A DNA stretch of 64,000 nt. Source: a virus. The DNA lies in IMG/VR virus record IMGVR_UViG_3300042923_000601, positions 62,001 through 126,000 of that record; one strand, given 5' to 3'. Each line of letters begins with the position of its first letter. Positions within the stretch are counted from its first letter, which is position 1. Shown in pieces: positions 25,143-34,550 of the stretch. Both the position numbers and the translations under genes were made by a program. The notes below the pieces were generated by a model. It saw only the letters and a list, made by a program, of their open reading frames with translations. It was not told the origin of the DNA and did not search any database.

Positions 25143-25877
25143 TTAGTCGTTATATATCTTACCGCCGCGAGAAATCGTAATAGGCAGCATGCCGTTAGGG
25201 TCAACAAGGTCAGACTCATACCCGGCTGCCAAGAGAAGGAAGTTCATATAATTGAGAGATGTCTTGTTCTCCGGACTACTTGGAAGTTCATCCAGAGACA
25301 CACTACCCTTACGCTGAATCTGGTACAGCATTTCATTCTGCATCACAAGATCATCCGCGCGTGGCCCATAAAACTCCGCCAGTGTGTTGGGTGAGTTCTG
25401 AACGAACAGCTGGTACATTTCACTATTCGAGATACGAGCGTTCTTATCCTCGTCGATAACCTGATTCGTTTTCGGGTTTCGCTTGTCACTAGAAGTGGAC
25501 AAGTGGTTTTTAACCGACAGGGACTGTTGTACCCGGCGTTGTGGAGCGTATCCAATAAAGACCTTTTCGTTCGAGACATACGGATTATCCTTGTCCTCAC
25601 TGATGTGAGGGAGAACGAGATAGTCCTCAACCAATACGTTAGCTGTTTGAGCTGCGGTATTGATTTCCTCAACGGTCAGGTTATCCTCAAAGTGATCCAG
25701 TTCTATGAAGAAGCGTTCGGTTGGGTCTAAGAGAAACTCCTTAAATACCTTCTTGAACTCTTCCTCGGACAAACCGTCATAATATTCTTTATACTTCTGT
25801 GTATTTGCACCCGACTTATCCAAACCGTCAATAACGGAGTAGATGTAGTCAAGCAATGGCTGATGTTTCTTTGCCAT
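25143..25877 (-). CDS. RNA polymerase beta C-terminal-like fragment (tentative)
   Basis: 244 residues. The N-terminal half is helical and acidic. The C-terminal half can be laid against the end of bacterial beta: R-I-SNSEMYQLF...TLAEFYGPRADD...MLYQI (about 158-200) follows the RFGEMEVWAL...TLQEML..KSDD...MYxxI pattern. The split beta-C protein at 17112 already has its own version (RLGNMEMDVL), so this would be an additional copy, perhaps from a second phage polymerase or an accessory factor. The match is by eye and partial. Start at 25877 after AGGAGGAGTTAAC, 14 bases behind the DHH phosphoesterase. Confidence 0.4.
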   Translation of the reverse strand: MAKKHQPLLDYIYSVIDGLDKSGANTQKYKEYYDGLSEEEFKKVFKEFLLDPTERFFIELDHFEDNLTVEEINTAAQTANVLVEDYLVLPHISEDKDNPYVSNEKVFIGYAPQRRVQQSLSVKNHLSTSSDKRNPKTNQVIDEDKNARISNSEMYQLFVQNSPNTLAEFYGPRADDLVMQNEMLYQIQRKGSVSLDELPSSPENKTSLNYMNFLLLAAGYESDLVDPNGMLPITISRGGKIYND

Positions 25878-25891
25878 GTTAACTCCTCCTA

Positions 25892-26860
25892 TCAGAATAC
25901 ATCTTCACCCTTCGTAAAGAACGAGTGGATAATGACTCCGCCGAGGGGTGTAAAGCTAAACCCTGCAGAGTCTTTATGCCCACCGGATGAGAGTAGTGGT
26001 GTAAGTTTAGTCTCAATACGTTTAATGACGTCAAGTGAGTTAATGGACGAAGTGGCCTTAGCCCGGATCGACCCGGTTCTTGTCAGCATATTAAGCCCAA
26101 TCACATAGTCCAGGTTGTTATCCACAATGAGCTGATTGAATGCCTTGGACACCCAGTCGTAGCGCTCAGCTGTAACGTACCCGTACCGATATCCATTCTC
26201 GTCAGTCATAATAATCATCGTATCCTGCAGACTTGCAACATACCGATCCCGATTCAATTCAAAGGTATCGATGGCTGCTTGTTCAGCTGCATCAAACGTC
26301 AACTCCATGCGGGTAGTGAAACGATTTACAAAGTAGGGTCTGCCCAATGCATAGAACAACGTGTTCAGCTGGGCAGACTTCGGATGCTTATGCTTCCATG
26401 TATCCCAATCGTCGACTAGTGTCACGAAATCACCAAGCGCCTCAATGAGGAGCGGATTTACGACTGCAGAAGCAAGCGTATCCACCATATAGTCGTAGAA
26501 AATCTTTGTAGCGCATGTGCCGATCTCGATATATACCCGATCGGACATCATGTCCTTCAGTTGGGAACTAGCATGATGATCAAATACGTATACGTCAACA
26601 CCCCGCTCAATCAACAAACTGTATGTATCGAGCGTAGGGCTATGATCACAAATGTAAACAGTTCGACCATCAAGTTCGCCCATAGTGAGTAGGCTTCGGA
26701 TTGTGATATCCAAAATCGCATTATCAACGTAATACGCCTCTGGAGCCGTATCCATTAAGACACGGTATACAACCTCTGGACCAATACCATCCAGATCAGT
26801 ATGAAGAATCATTATTTCGGGTTTTGTCAAATCGGTTACCATTACACTCGCCCCAATCAT
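25892..26860 (-). CDS. DHH/DHHA1 phosphoesterase (NrnA/RecJ superfamily)
   Basis: 322 residues. A metal-dependent phosphodiesterase, probably degrading short oligonucleotides or acting as an exonuclease. Motifs: HTDLDGIG (about 20-27), YICDHSP (about 69-75), VFDHHAS (about 91-97), ATKIFYD, and a C-terminal DHHA1 domain with GSIRAKATSS and SGGHKDSAGF (about 294-303). Length fits NrnA-type bifunctional oligoribonucleases better than full RecJ. The ATG at 26860 lies 4 bases after the previous stop (TAATCCATG), suggesting translational coupling; the ATG at codon 7, after GGGGCGAG, is an alternative. Confidence 0.85.
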   Translation of the reverse strand: MIGASVMVTDLTKPEIMILHTDLDGIGPEVVYRVLMDTAPEAYYVDNAILDITIRSLLTMGELDGRTVYICDHSPTLDTYSLLIERGVDVYVFDHHASSQLKDMMSDRVYIEIGTCATKIFYDYMVDTLASAVVNPLLIEALGDFVTLVDDWDTWKHKHPKSAQLNTLFYALGRPYFVNRFTTRMELTFDAAEQAAIDTFELNRDRYVASLQDTMIIMTDENGYRYGYVTAERYDWVSKAFNQLIVDNNLDYVIGLNMLTRTGSIRAKATSSINSLDVIKRIETKLTPLLSSGGHKDSAGFSFTPLGGVIIHSFFTKGEDVF

Positions 26861-26863
26861 GGA

Positions 26864-28057
26864 TTATTTGGCAGCGCGGCTAATCTCATGCACGAAAGCC
26901 AAGAATATTGCCTTTCGATATGCATTCAGCGTGGCGGCGCGGACGAACTGATTGCCGAATTTCTTCGATCCGTCCTCTATCCATTTGTCAAGTGTTTCCT
27001 TAATTCCTATAACCTTAGGGCGAGTTGAGTTGGTCTTGTATAAGCTATACGAGTGGGTAAGGAATTTGATCCCGGAGATTTCGTCGATCTTGTTTCCACC
27101 CTCTACGATATACAGCTCAATGATATCAGATACAAACCGGTCCAAATCGCGGCGATACATCTCAATGACGTTATCCAGAATCTGAGTAAGCTTCTGAACG
27201 GACACACTGACATCGCTACGTGCGGCTCTCTCAATTGAAGTGTGATTAAATCGATAGCTGGATAAGCTGGTGGCTACCTTAGATGAAATCTTCGCAATCC
27301 CAAGCATGGTGTTATCGCTGAGGTGGAAGTTGTTTTCGTCATAGGAGTCAGAGTCCTTATTCAGGTAGTTATTGGCCTTATGGTCTTCGTAGAAATAGGT
27401 CGAAAGGTTCTTCATATTCGACCCAATACGAGTCCGAATGGCAGATAGGTAGGTATTCAGCTCAAGGTCAGTACACTCACCCACAAGGCTTCCGATATAG
27501 AACTGATGGGACGTGATCCCTGTATATCGGATCATACCGAAGATTGTGCCTTCCTTTTTGATGATAAAGCTGTTGATGACCTTAGGGTTCTTATTCAAGG
27601 TGTAGTCCATGATCTCCTTATTAGGGAGATGGGGGAAGCTTCGACTGTGCATCAGAGTATAGAACAAGCAGGATACGAATAGGTTGCAGAGCGCAGCCTC
27701 TTCCTCCATCTTATGGATGGCGAAGTACCGAATGCAAAGTGCCATACACACGGTAAACGGGTTGGATACCCAGTTGACATGTCCAATGTCAGGTGACCGG
27801 GTGATAATAGCGTTGATTTCACGCTCTTTCATTCCAAGTAGGTTGAATATAAATGCCTTATCCAAATCACTTAGGATCAACCGGACGGAAAAGTTGGTTG
27901 AAAACAGGATTTCATTATTTCGGTCAATGTATCTTCCGATATAATCTTTAAGCTTCTTCACATTAGCCGGGTTAGAAAAGGCTTTTTCCACAGCAGGATA
28001 GAGATTGTCTTTCACATAGGTGGCCTGAACCTCTGATACAGGCGCAGTAGCTGGCAT
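26864..28057 (-). CDS. Unknown helical protein (397 residues)
   Basis: No family recognised. Mostly helical, with Cys-containing hydrophobic helices in the middle (VCMALCIRYFAIHKMEEEAALCNLFVSCLFYTLM). In size and helix pattern it loosely resembles the protein at 46101. It opens the leftward operon with the DHH phosphoesterase and the beta-like protein. The start at 28057 was chosen for AAAGGAGGAAATCGC; frames extending upstream lack a site. Confidence 0.6.
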   Translation of the reverse strand: MPATAPVSEVQATYVKDNLYPAVEKAFSNPANVKKLKDYIGRYIDRNNEILFSTNFSVRLILSDLDKAFIFNLLGMKEREINAIITRSPDIGHVNWVSNPFTVCMALCIRYFAIHKMEEEAALCNLFVSCLFYTLMHSRSFPHLPNKEIMDYTLNKNPKVINSFIIKKEGTIFGMIRYTGITSHQFYIGSLVGECTDLELNTYLSAIRTRIGSNMKNLSTYFYEDHKANNYLNKDSDSYDENNFHLSDNTMLGIAKISSKVATSLSSYRFNHTSIERAARSDVSVSVQKLTQILDNVIEMYRRDLDRFVSDIIELYIVEGGNKIDEISGIKFLTHSYSLYKTNSTRPKVIGIKETLDKWIEDGSKKFGNQFVRAATLNAYRKAIFLAFVHEISRAAK

Positions 28058-28147
28058 GCGATTTCCTCCTTTGTACCGAATATAGGTTATACTTAGCTGT
28101 TTTGGCATCGTGAAACAGCTGATTAATATGACTAAGGAGTGATCACA

Positions 28148-29569
28148 TTGGACGTTCAAGAGAAGCTAAAATTAATCAGGGAAGGGTCGTATACAGAAAG
28201 CCCGCAACAGGTTCTGAATGAGGCGTACTACGGCAAGAACCCTGATTTGCTGGAGTGCGAGAAGCTCATGGAATTAGCGGTATACACACCTGGCGGGGAC
28301 ATTCAGTCCCTACGAAAGGTTACCGCAATTATGAAAAAGCTCTTCAACTTCAGTGATTTTGTTATTATACCTATTGGGCTATCTGGTCCGGCAGCTACAA
28401 TACCGATCACGACGTATAAGTTTAAGTATATTGTATCCAGGCTCGAAATGGAGAAGTCTGCAACCGGAATCCAGTTTAAATCTGGAGACAAGGTACAAGC
28501 AGTTATCATGATCGGGTTAACTGACTTTAGAATATTCAATCTGACCGGGGAAGAGATGGTGTCACTTATTCTCCATGAAATTGGGCATTCTATGCGTATG
28601 ATTCTCCCATCTACTCAGATTATGAATGCGGTTGGGGCCGTTGGTTTTACAACCGCCATATGGCCAGCAATTGTGTTTAACTTCTTTGGTGGTGCAGCGG
28701 TCGCTGTTGGTGGAGTCGTTACGGATATTAGAGATGGGATCAATCAGCTCCTTGGAAGTGCATCCGCCAGTGTCCACGACGTTATTAAGAAATTTTCGTA
28801 TATCGGCGGTAATATCGCTTCGCACTTCATGATAATAAAAAGTACTATTGCCCAGTTCAAAAATGCATCATTTGTATCTGCACTCGGGTCAATGATTAAG
28901 AATGGGGCTAAGGCTACATTTGGGATTGTAGATAAGATTTCTCCATTTGGATTGGCACGGGCGTTAGCAGGATTCACATTTAACGCCGGTAAATTCAAAG
29001 AAGAGCTTCTTGCTGACTTTGTTGCTACTGCTTATGGGTACGGCCCAGCACTATCGAGCGGTCTCGGCAAACTAACAACCGGCATGCATGATATGGCATC
29101 TAGCCCAATCGTTCGATTATTGTCATTGCCAGCTAATTTAATCAATACGATCCTCGATCCACACCCTAATAACATTTCCAGAATGAAGAAAGTGATCGAG
29201 TCCCTTGAAACGGAGCTTAGTAAAGGCATCAATGAGAAGGAATTTAGTTTAATCAAGGAAGACTTGGAAGCAGCCAAAAAAGAACTGGCTAAGTACGAAG
29301 CTGAAGTTGGTAAACGTAAGTTGACCCAATTTGACTTCATTATCTTCCGCAAGGTTATGGGTAAATTGATCAAGGGTAACGATGATGTAAGGGCGTTGTT
29401 CTTCGGTCTCACACCTAAAGACCTCGCAATGATGGATGGTCTGGAAGAGCTTCCAGTTAAAACGAAAGACCCTCAGGATATGCAGGAGTCGATCCAGCTC
29501 ATTGAAGAGGCTGCTCATATCCCATATGCAAGACGCAATCAGCTTATTGGCCTCATCTGCGAGGATTAA
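28148..29569 (+). CDS. Capsid-targeted metallopeptidase-like protein
   Basis: 473 residues, starting at a TTG that follows AAGGAG by 8 bases. The N-terminus MDVQEKLKLIREG carries the predicted prohead-protease site LIRE|G (E12), then VLNE|A (about 25). A gluzincin-type zinc site follows: LILHEIGHSM (HEIGH 143-147), and ELLAD (286-290) supplies the ExxxD third-ligand pattern typical of M48-like enzymes. Between them lie hydrophobic Gly/Ala-rich segments (about 160-195) that may insert in a membrane. The C-terminal third is helical and charged. Likely packed in the head and delivered with DNA; its substrate is unknown. Confidence 0.75.
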   Translation: MDVQEKLKLIREGSYTESPQQVLNEAYYGKNPDLLECEKLMELAVYTPGGDIQSLRKVTAIMKKLFNFSDFVIIPIGLSGPAATIPITTYKFKYIVSRLEMEKSATGIQFKSGDKVQAVIMIGLTDFRIFNLTGEEMVSLILHEIGHSMRMILPSTQIMNAVGAVGFTTAIWPAIVFNFFGGAAVAVGGVVTDIRDGINQLLGSASASVHDVIKKFSYIGGNIASHFMIIKSTIAQFKNASFVSALGSMIKNGAKATFGIVDKISPFGLARALAGFTFNAGKFKEELLADFVATAYGYGPALSSGLGKLTTGMHDMASSPIVRLLSLPANLINTILDPHPNNISRMKKVIESLETELSKGINEKEFSLIKEDLEAAKKELAKYEAEVGKRKLTQFDFIIFRKVMGKLIKGNDDVRALFFGLTPKDLAMMDGLEELPVKTKDPQDMQESIQLIEEAAHIPYARRNQLIGLICED

Positions 29570-29579
29570 ACGAAAAAAA

Positions 29580-29608
29580 AAGAGAGAACCGGTTTCCCGG
29601 TTCTCTTC
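29580..29608. terminator. Bidirectional terminator between convergent genes
   Basis: A stem GAGAACCGG with its complement, extended by AAGA/TCTT, loop TTTC, with a run of A on the left and T-rich sequence on the right. Confidence 0.85.
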
Positions 29609-29611
29609 TTC

Positions 29612-32071
29612 CTATTCGATTACTCGAATTGGCTTCTCTCCACGGAGAGCATTGATCTTCTTATCGCCGTTAGACACCCGAGTCTTCACTGGGATATCTT
29701 CTACGACAATCTCCTTCACTTCACTACCCACCATGTACTTGATCGAAGTAACCTTAGGGTTTACGGCGAATACGGCATTCAAGGTTTCAGACTTGGATAC
29801 CAATGCTACGCCGCCAGTGCCTCTCTTCATATCAGTCAATGAGGTTTCGAGCGAGATACGCTTCATTTCTCCACGGTCGGCGATGGTGATAATGTGAGTG
29901 TCGCTAGGACTTACTACACATGCACCCATAACCTCGTCACCTTCCTCCAGCCTGATGCCGTTCACACCTGCGGTAGACCGCGAGGTAGTCGTTACATCCT
30001 TAGCATCAAAGAGGATGGACATACCGTTCTTGGTATAGATCAGGAACTTATCCCTGTCAGAGCGTAATGATACTACGCCTGCAAGGACATCGTCCGTCTT
30101 CAGTTTGATTGCAGACCCACCCTGTGATGCTCCGAAGTAGTCGGCCAGCTTAGTTTGCTTAACCGTACCGTTCTTGGTCACAAAGATCAGAGACGCTTTG
30201 GTATTTGCACCTGCCGACACCGCGCTTACGATCTCAAGGTTGTCATTCTTAACCAACCGTCTAAGGCTTACTCCAATACCAACGGTGTCAGAAGTCGAGA
30301 GTTTATATACAACCTCACTATACACGCGGCCAGTTGGGGTAAACATGAACAGCTTATCTTGGCTGGATACGTTATACTGCATATACACCAGCTTAGCGTC
30401 ACCCGGTAGCTCTCCATTCTCGAAGACACCTTCCGGTAGACGTTTGATGAATGCATTGTGTGTCACGGATATTGTATGTGGCGTATCCGTTTCACCTTCC
30501 TTGGCGAGATCAATCACCTCAGATATACGCTTGCGGGAGTACTTCTTGATCCCGGTGCGCATTTGCTCCTTGATGATGTCGTCAATGGCAGTATCACTGC
30601 GCAAGATGTCAGAGATTTTCTTCAGTGACGCTTGGAGAGCCTCTCTTTCCTCTACGTACTTCTCATAGCCCTCTCGGCCCAAGTTCCTTACTTTCATATC
30701 TGCAAGTTGCTCGGCCTGGTAGCTACTGATGTTAAAGGAATCGTAAATCTCGTCAATTGCGCCACGAGTTGATTTATTAGTCCGTATAATATTGATGAGA
30801 TCACCGATCTGGTCTTTCTCGAAGAGGTCAATCAGAGCGTCGAGTACATAGACTCGTTTAGATTCTTTACTCAACCGGAGGCGGTGCATCCGAATCAATA
30901 CACGACGACGGAATGCGATCCACTCCAGAATGGCCTCGCGGAGGCTGTAGTACTGAACGTTCTTGCTCATCATAACGTATACCTGAATGATCGGATATGT
31001 TTTCTCCAGATCAGTCATCTTGAACAGTCGCTCCATCACAATGTATGGATCATAGCCTTTCTTAACCTCGATCCACATTCTCGCAACGTCTGACTTGTTC
31101 GCCAGCGTAGGAATTGAGCCCGGTGCAGTTCTGATCTCAGCATGCACGATACCATCCAGTTTGCCTTTACTCACAAGCTCGATGATGCGGTCATAAACCG
31201 TTTGCATATTGATCTCGTATGGGGCGTTGAGTACCATGATATTACCATCGGCGTCAACTTCATATTTAGACCGGATTCGATATTTGAGATTCTCATCTTC
31301 TTTGCCCTTCTTGGGCTTGAAGTCAACAAGCTTCTTAAACACTTTCTTGTCAAGGATGGTACAGCCAGTAGGGTCTTCCGGATACAGGACAAACTTCGCA
31401 TTAGGATCATCAATGAGAAGAGTGACTGCGTTCATCGCGTCCTGTGGTAAGAACCCTGGTGTCATAGTGGACAATCCTTGACCGATCCCCTTAGTCCAGC
31501 TCATCAAGAACAGCGGATACTTAGCTGGGAGGTATACAGGTTCAACGGATTCACCGTTAAAGCTTGGCTTCATGTCAACAACATCAGACTTCAAATCCCA
31601 TTCGTTTGGATCAAAGAAGCAGTCACGGGCGAATTCTGTTAACCCGCACTCCGTATAACGCATTTGGGCGTATGTAGACGGATCACATGCTCGTCCATAG
31701 TTACCCTTGATGGCCACAAGTGGGAGTAGGTGTTTCCATGGTTGTCGCATAAAGATCATTGCTTCATAAGCGGCAGAGTCACTGTGTGGGTGAAGCGATA
31801 GAGTCTTACCCACTGCATCCGCCGACTTGCTCAGCTTTGTTTCAGTTAGTCCGGCACGTGCCATGCTGTATAGGATACGGCGATGGACAACTTTCAGGTT
31901 ATCATAGAAGAACGGGATATCCCGTTTCAGGTTTCGGTTCATACCATGGGAGGTCATGTGCTCCTCAACGAAGTCGCCAATATCCAATTCTTCGATATTA
32001 GGCTGCTCCCATGAATCAACTTTTGACTTAGAATAGATGTACTCGGGTTTAAACACTAATCTGAGACTCAT
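29612..32071 (-). CDS. Type IIA DNA topoisomerase subunit A (GyrA/ParC-like)
   Basis: The DNA-cleaving subunit. 819 residues. The catalytic tyrosine is Y139 in AQMRYTE, after the quinolone-region block HPHSDSAAYEAMIFM (about 94-108) and GNYGRACDPSTYA. A C-terminal beta-pinwheel follows (about 500-810), with repeats such as KLFMFTPTGRVY, KASLIFVTKNGTVKQ and KFLIYTKNGMSIL; no canonical GyrA box is seen, so it may act as a topoisomerase IV-like enzyme. Unusually, the protein starts MSLRLVFKPEYIYSKSK, the same peptide found at the C-termini of both RNA polymerase beta parts. It lies 14 bases after the B subunit gene, so both are co-expressed. Confidence 0.93.
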   Translation of the reverse strand: MSLRLVFKPEYIYSKSKVDSWEQPNIEELDIGDFVEEHMTSHGMNRNLKRDIPFFYDNLKVVHRRILYSMARAGLTETKLSKSADAVGKTLSLHPHSDSAAYEAMIFMRQPWKHLLPLVAIKGNYGRACDPSTYAQMRYTECGLTEFARDCFFDPNEWDLKSDVVDMKPSFNGESVEPVYLPAKYPLFLMSWTKGIGQGLSTMTPGFLPQDAMNAVTLLIDDPNAKFVLYPEDPTGCTILDKKVFKKLVDFKPKKGKEDENLKYRIRSKYEVDADGNIMVLNAPYEINMQTVYDRIIELVSKGKLDGIVHAEIRTAPGSIPTLANKSDVARMWIEVKKGYDPYIVMERLFKMTDLEKTYPIIQVYVMMSKNVQYYSLREAILEWIAFRRRVLIRMHRLRLSKESKRVYVLDALIDLFEKDQIGDLINIIRTNKSTRGAIDEIYDSFNISSYQAEQLADMKVRNLGREGYEKYVEEREALQASLKKISDILRSDTAIDDIIKEQMRTGIKKYSRKRISEVIDLAKEGETDTPHTISVTHNAFIKRLPEGVFENGELPGDAKLVYMQYNVSSQDKLFMFTPTGRVYSEVVYKLSTSDTVGIGVSLRRLVKNDNLEIVSAVSAGANTKASLIFVTKNGTVKQTKLADYFGASQGGSAIKLKTDDVLAGVVSLRSDRDKFLIYTKNGMSILFDAKDVTTTSRSTAGVNGIRLEEGDEVMGACVVSPSDTHIITIADRGEMKRISLETSLTDMKRGTGGVALVSKSETLNAVFAVNPKVTSIKYMVGSEVKEIVVEDIPVKTRVSNGDKKINALRGEKPIRVIE

Positions 32072-32085
32072 GTGTCAGGTTCCTC

Positions 32086-34461
32086 CTACGTATCGATTTT
32101 CATCAGATCGAATTTGGCATTCTTCATGTGTTGCTTGCGGAGCTTTGCATACTTTTCTTTCTGGGATTGGTGCGTGGCCAGCTTTTCAAACGTAAGCTCA
32201 CCATTTCGAGCAACCAACCGTTGGCTATGTCTAGCTTTGCGATCAAGCATTGTTCTAGCCAAATCTTTACCGTCCATTTCACCCAAACCTTTATACCGTC
32301 GAACGACCTTAGGTTTATACTTATCAAAGTCAATGACGATCTGGTAGAGGCTCATGCCGTTTTCATTCTTATTGTCGATTGAATAGCCATAGAATGCATG
32401 ATCCTTGGTAATTTTCGACGCGGTATCTAAGAAGTCGTCAGCATATTCGAATCGGTTGAACTCGTCATTCTCAGTAGTTCCGATGATAGCGATGTGACCA
32501 TGGAATGGTTGTACCTTAAGGAAAGGGAACCGTGCCTTTAAAGCCTTCTGCCAAGTCGGAACTGTCTTTTCGGTAAAGCCAATGCCCACATTAGCAACAA
32601 GGAACTCACATAGTGTATCACTAATACCATGATGAACTGCTGCTCTGTGAATGTCATTCACGTATTCTTCCGTATCAACCAGCATGGAAATGACGTCTTC
32701 TTCAGGCATCTTTTTACCATTCAGGTATACAGAGTGTTTACTTGCAAAGTTATTCTGGGTAAGGGTCATAAAGTCGCGGGTAGAAGGTAGGAACTGTGTC
32801 TTCCCGTCCTTTATGATCTCATAAAGCGGAGGTACGACGCGATATACACGGCCAGCATCTACCAGAGGTCTGAAGAACTGGTATATGGTTGTCCCTAGCT
32901 GGGCCGCTATTTCACCACCGTCGCTATCTGCATCAGTAGCAAAGTTAATACGATCAAATGGGCAGTCTTCAAGATTAAATGTCTTTCCGATGCCACATTG
33001 CATGATATTGTGTAAGTGTTTTACTACTGCCTTATCATTCTTCAGCTTTGTCAGCACTTCAGTTGGTGTCATATCAAACGTGTTGTCATTCTTACCACGG
33101 ATTGACAGAAGTGCTTGAGAATGAGGGTCACACTCTGATTCCATACCGCCCTTTGCGGACTTCCCTTCAACGATAAAGAGTTCCTTGTAAGGGGATGTTG
33201 AAGTTTTGGATACTGGAGTATACTCCTCAATGCGATTTTCCGAAAACATGTTGGTTACGTCTTTCCTAACTTTCTTCCGACCAGACTCAGCTGCGATACG
33301 AGCCTTCGCATTTTGCTTAACAACAGAAGCCAGTTTATTCAGCTTAGCCGTGTCGAGCATGCGAATTGATCTCCGAACCGAATCCATAACAAATCGTTTT
33401 GCCAGTGCATCATCCAGAGCTTCTTTATGCTGGCCACGGAATTTACCTTCGACATTTTCCAGCCGAACGGATATAATCCCAACCAAACCAACACGGAAGT
33501 CTTCTGCCTTAAGCTTCATTCCTTTATCTTGACCTGTCAGGTAGACATCTTCCATATGCTTTCTGAGCACTGTGATAAGAGCCTCTACGAGACCGTCAGT
33601 ATGGGAACCACCGGACTTGTTGAAGATATTATTGGTGTATGCCAGAATGTCAGATTCGATTTCACTCTCCGGGTTGTAACCGAAGGTGAACTCCACTGCA
33701 TCCCCACCGAATACACCAATGCCTGATACGATAGGCTGGACAACTTTCTTCTGAGTCATGTAGTCCTTCAGGGAGTTATTCTTGAAGACCTTGGTAATTT
33801 CTTGACCATCGGCCTTCTTTCCCTTAAAGATGATAGTCGTTCTTGTACTGACATAACTCTTGGTCGTAACCAGATTGAGGATATCCTCACAGGTCACATT
33901 GCGGTCTTTAAAGAATCGGGTAGGGTCAAACGTCCACTCCAAGTAAGTACCGTGTTCTTTGGACTTACCAGTCTTGGTGGAAGTGCGAACACCGTCAACG
34001 TATTTGATTTCGGTGTACTTACCTTCACGCTCAGACCGGATGAACATTTCGGCAGTCAGGAAGTTGACCAATTTCAAACCTGTGCCGTGGACACCACCGG
34101 ACGAACCGTATGCTTTATTCTTACCCATCTTAGCACCGGTCGTTAAGACTTCACACATCTTGAAGATCATGTTATGCGGGAAGCCGCGACCTTCGTCTTG
34201 CACTGAACAAACTCGTGTTTTCTCATCATAGGTGATAATTACTTCGCTACCGACAGCGCCGAAGTTCTCGGTCTCGTCAATAGCGTTAGAGATGGCCTCA
34301 TCCGCCAAATGGATGATCCCTTCCTTATCAATATTCGGAAGGTAGTTGGTTGGGTTTTGACGAACCCGTAACCTATCTTCAGTGATAGACGTTACAGAGC
34401 TGTCATCATAAGCAAAAGGGTCGCCGCCAATGCGGTGGCGTCGATGGATGATAACTGTCAT
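32086..34461 (-). CDS. Type IIA DNA topoisomerase subunit B (GyrB/ParE-like)
   Basis: The ATPase subunit. 791 residues. GHKL ATPase motifs: HLADEAISNAID (about 51-62), QDEGRGFP (88-95) and GGVHGTGLKLVN (122-133). The TOPRIM domain has FIVEGKSAKGG (429-439) and the metal-binding DADSDG (510-515). The remainder matches the C-terminal TOPRIM/tail region ending in RYKGLGEMD (about 719-727). Start at 34461 after TAGGAGGTACATCG. It and subunit A form a two-gene operon that should relax or decatenate phage DNA; some large phages such as T4 also carry type II topoisomerases. Confidence 0.95.
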   Translation of the reverse strand: MTVIIHRRHRIGGDPFAYDDSSVTSITEDRLRVRQNPTNYLPNIDKEGIIHLADEAISNAIDETENFGAVGSEVIITYDEKTRVCSVQDEGRGFPHNMIFKMCEVLTTGAKMGKNKAYGSSGGVHGTGLKLVNFLTAEMFIRSEREGKYTEIKYVDGVRTSTKTGKSKEHGTYLEWTFDPTRFFKDRNVTCEDILNLVTTKSYVSTRTTIIFKGKKADGQEITKVFKNNSLKDYMTQKKVVQPIVSGIGVFGGDAVEFTFGYNPESEIESDILAYTNNIFNKSGGSHTDGLVEALITVLRKHMEDVYLTGQDKGMKLKAEDFRVGLVGIISVRLENVEGKFRGQHKEALDDALAKRFVMDSVRRSIRMLDTAKLNKLASVVKQNAKARIAAESGRKKVRKDVTNMFSENRIEEYTPVSKTSTSPYKELFIVEGKSAKGGMESECDPHSQALLSIRGKNDNTFDMTPTEVLTKLKNDKAVVKHLHNIMQCGIGKTFNLEDCPFDRINFATDADSDGGEIAAQLGTTIYQFFRPLVDAGRVYRVVPPLYEIIKDGKTQFLPSTRDFMTLTQNNFASKHSVYLNGKKMPEEDVISMLVDTEEYVNDIHRAAVHHGISDTLCEFLVANVGIGFTEKTVPTWQKALKARFPFLKVQPFHGHIAIIGTTENDEFNRFEYADDFLDTASKITKDHAFYGYSIDNKNENGMSLYQIVIDFDKYKPKVVRRYKGLGEMDGKDLARTMLDRKARHSQRLVARNGELTFEKLATHQSQKEKYAKLRKQHMKNAKFDLMKIDT

Positions 34462-34550
34462 CGATGTACCTCCTATATAGTATGGTCTCTTGATTGTTGG
34501 GAGGGTTATAAAAATGCACGAAGGGGTATCCGAGGGTTTTTAAATGCGAT

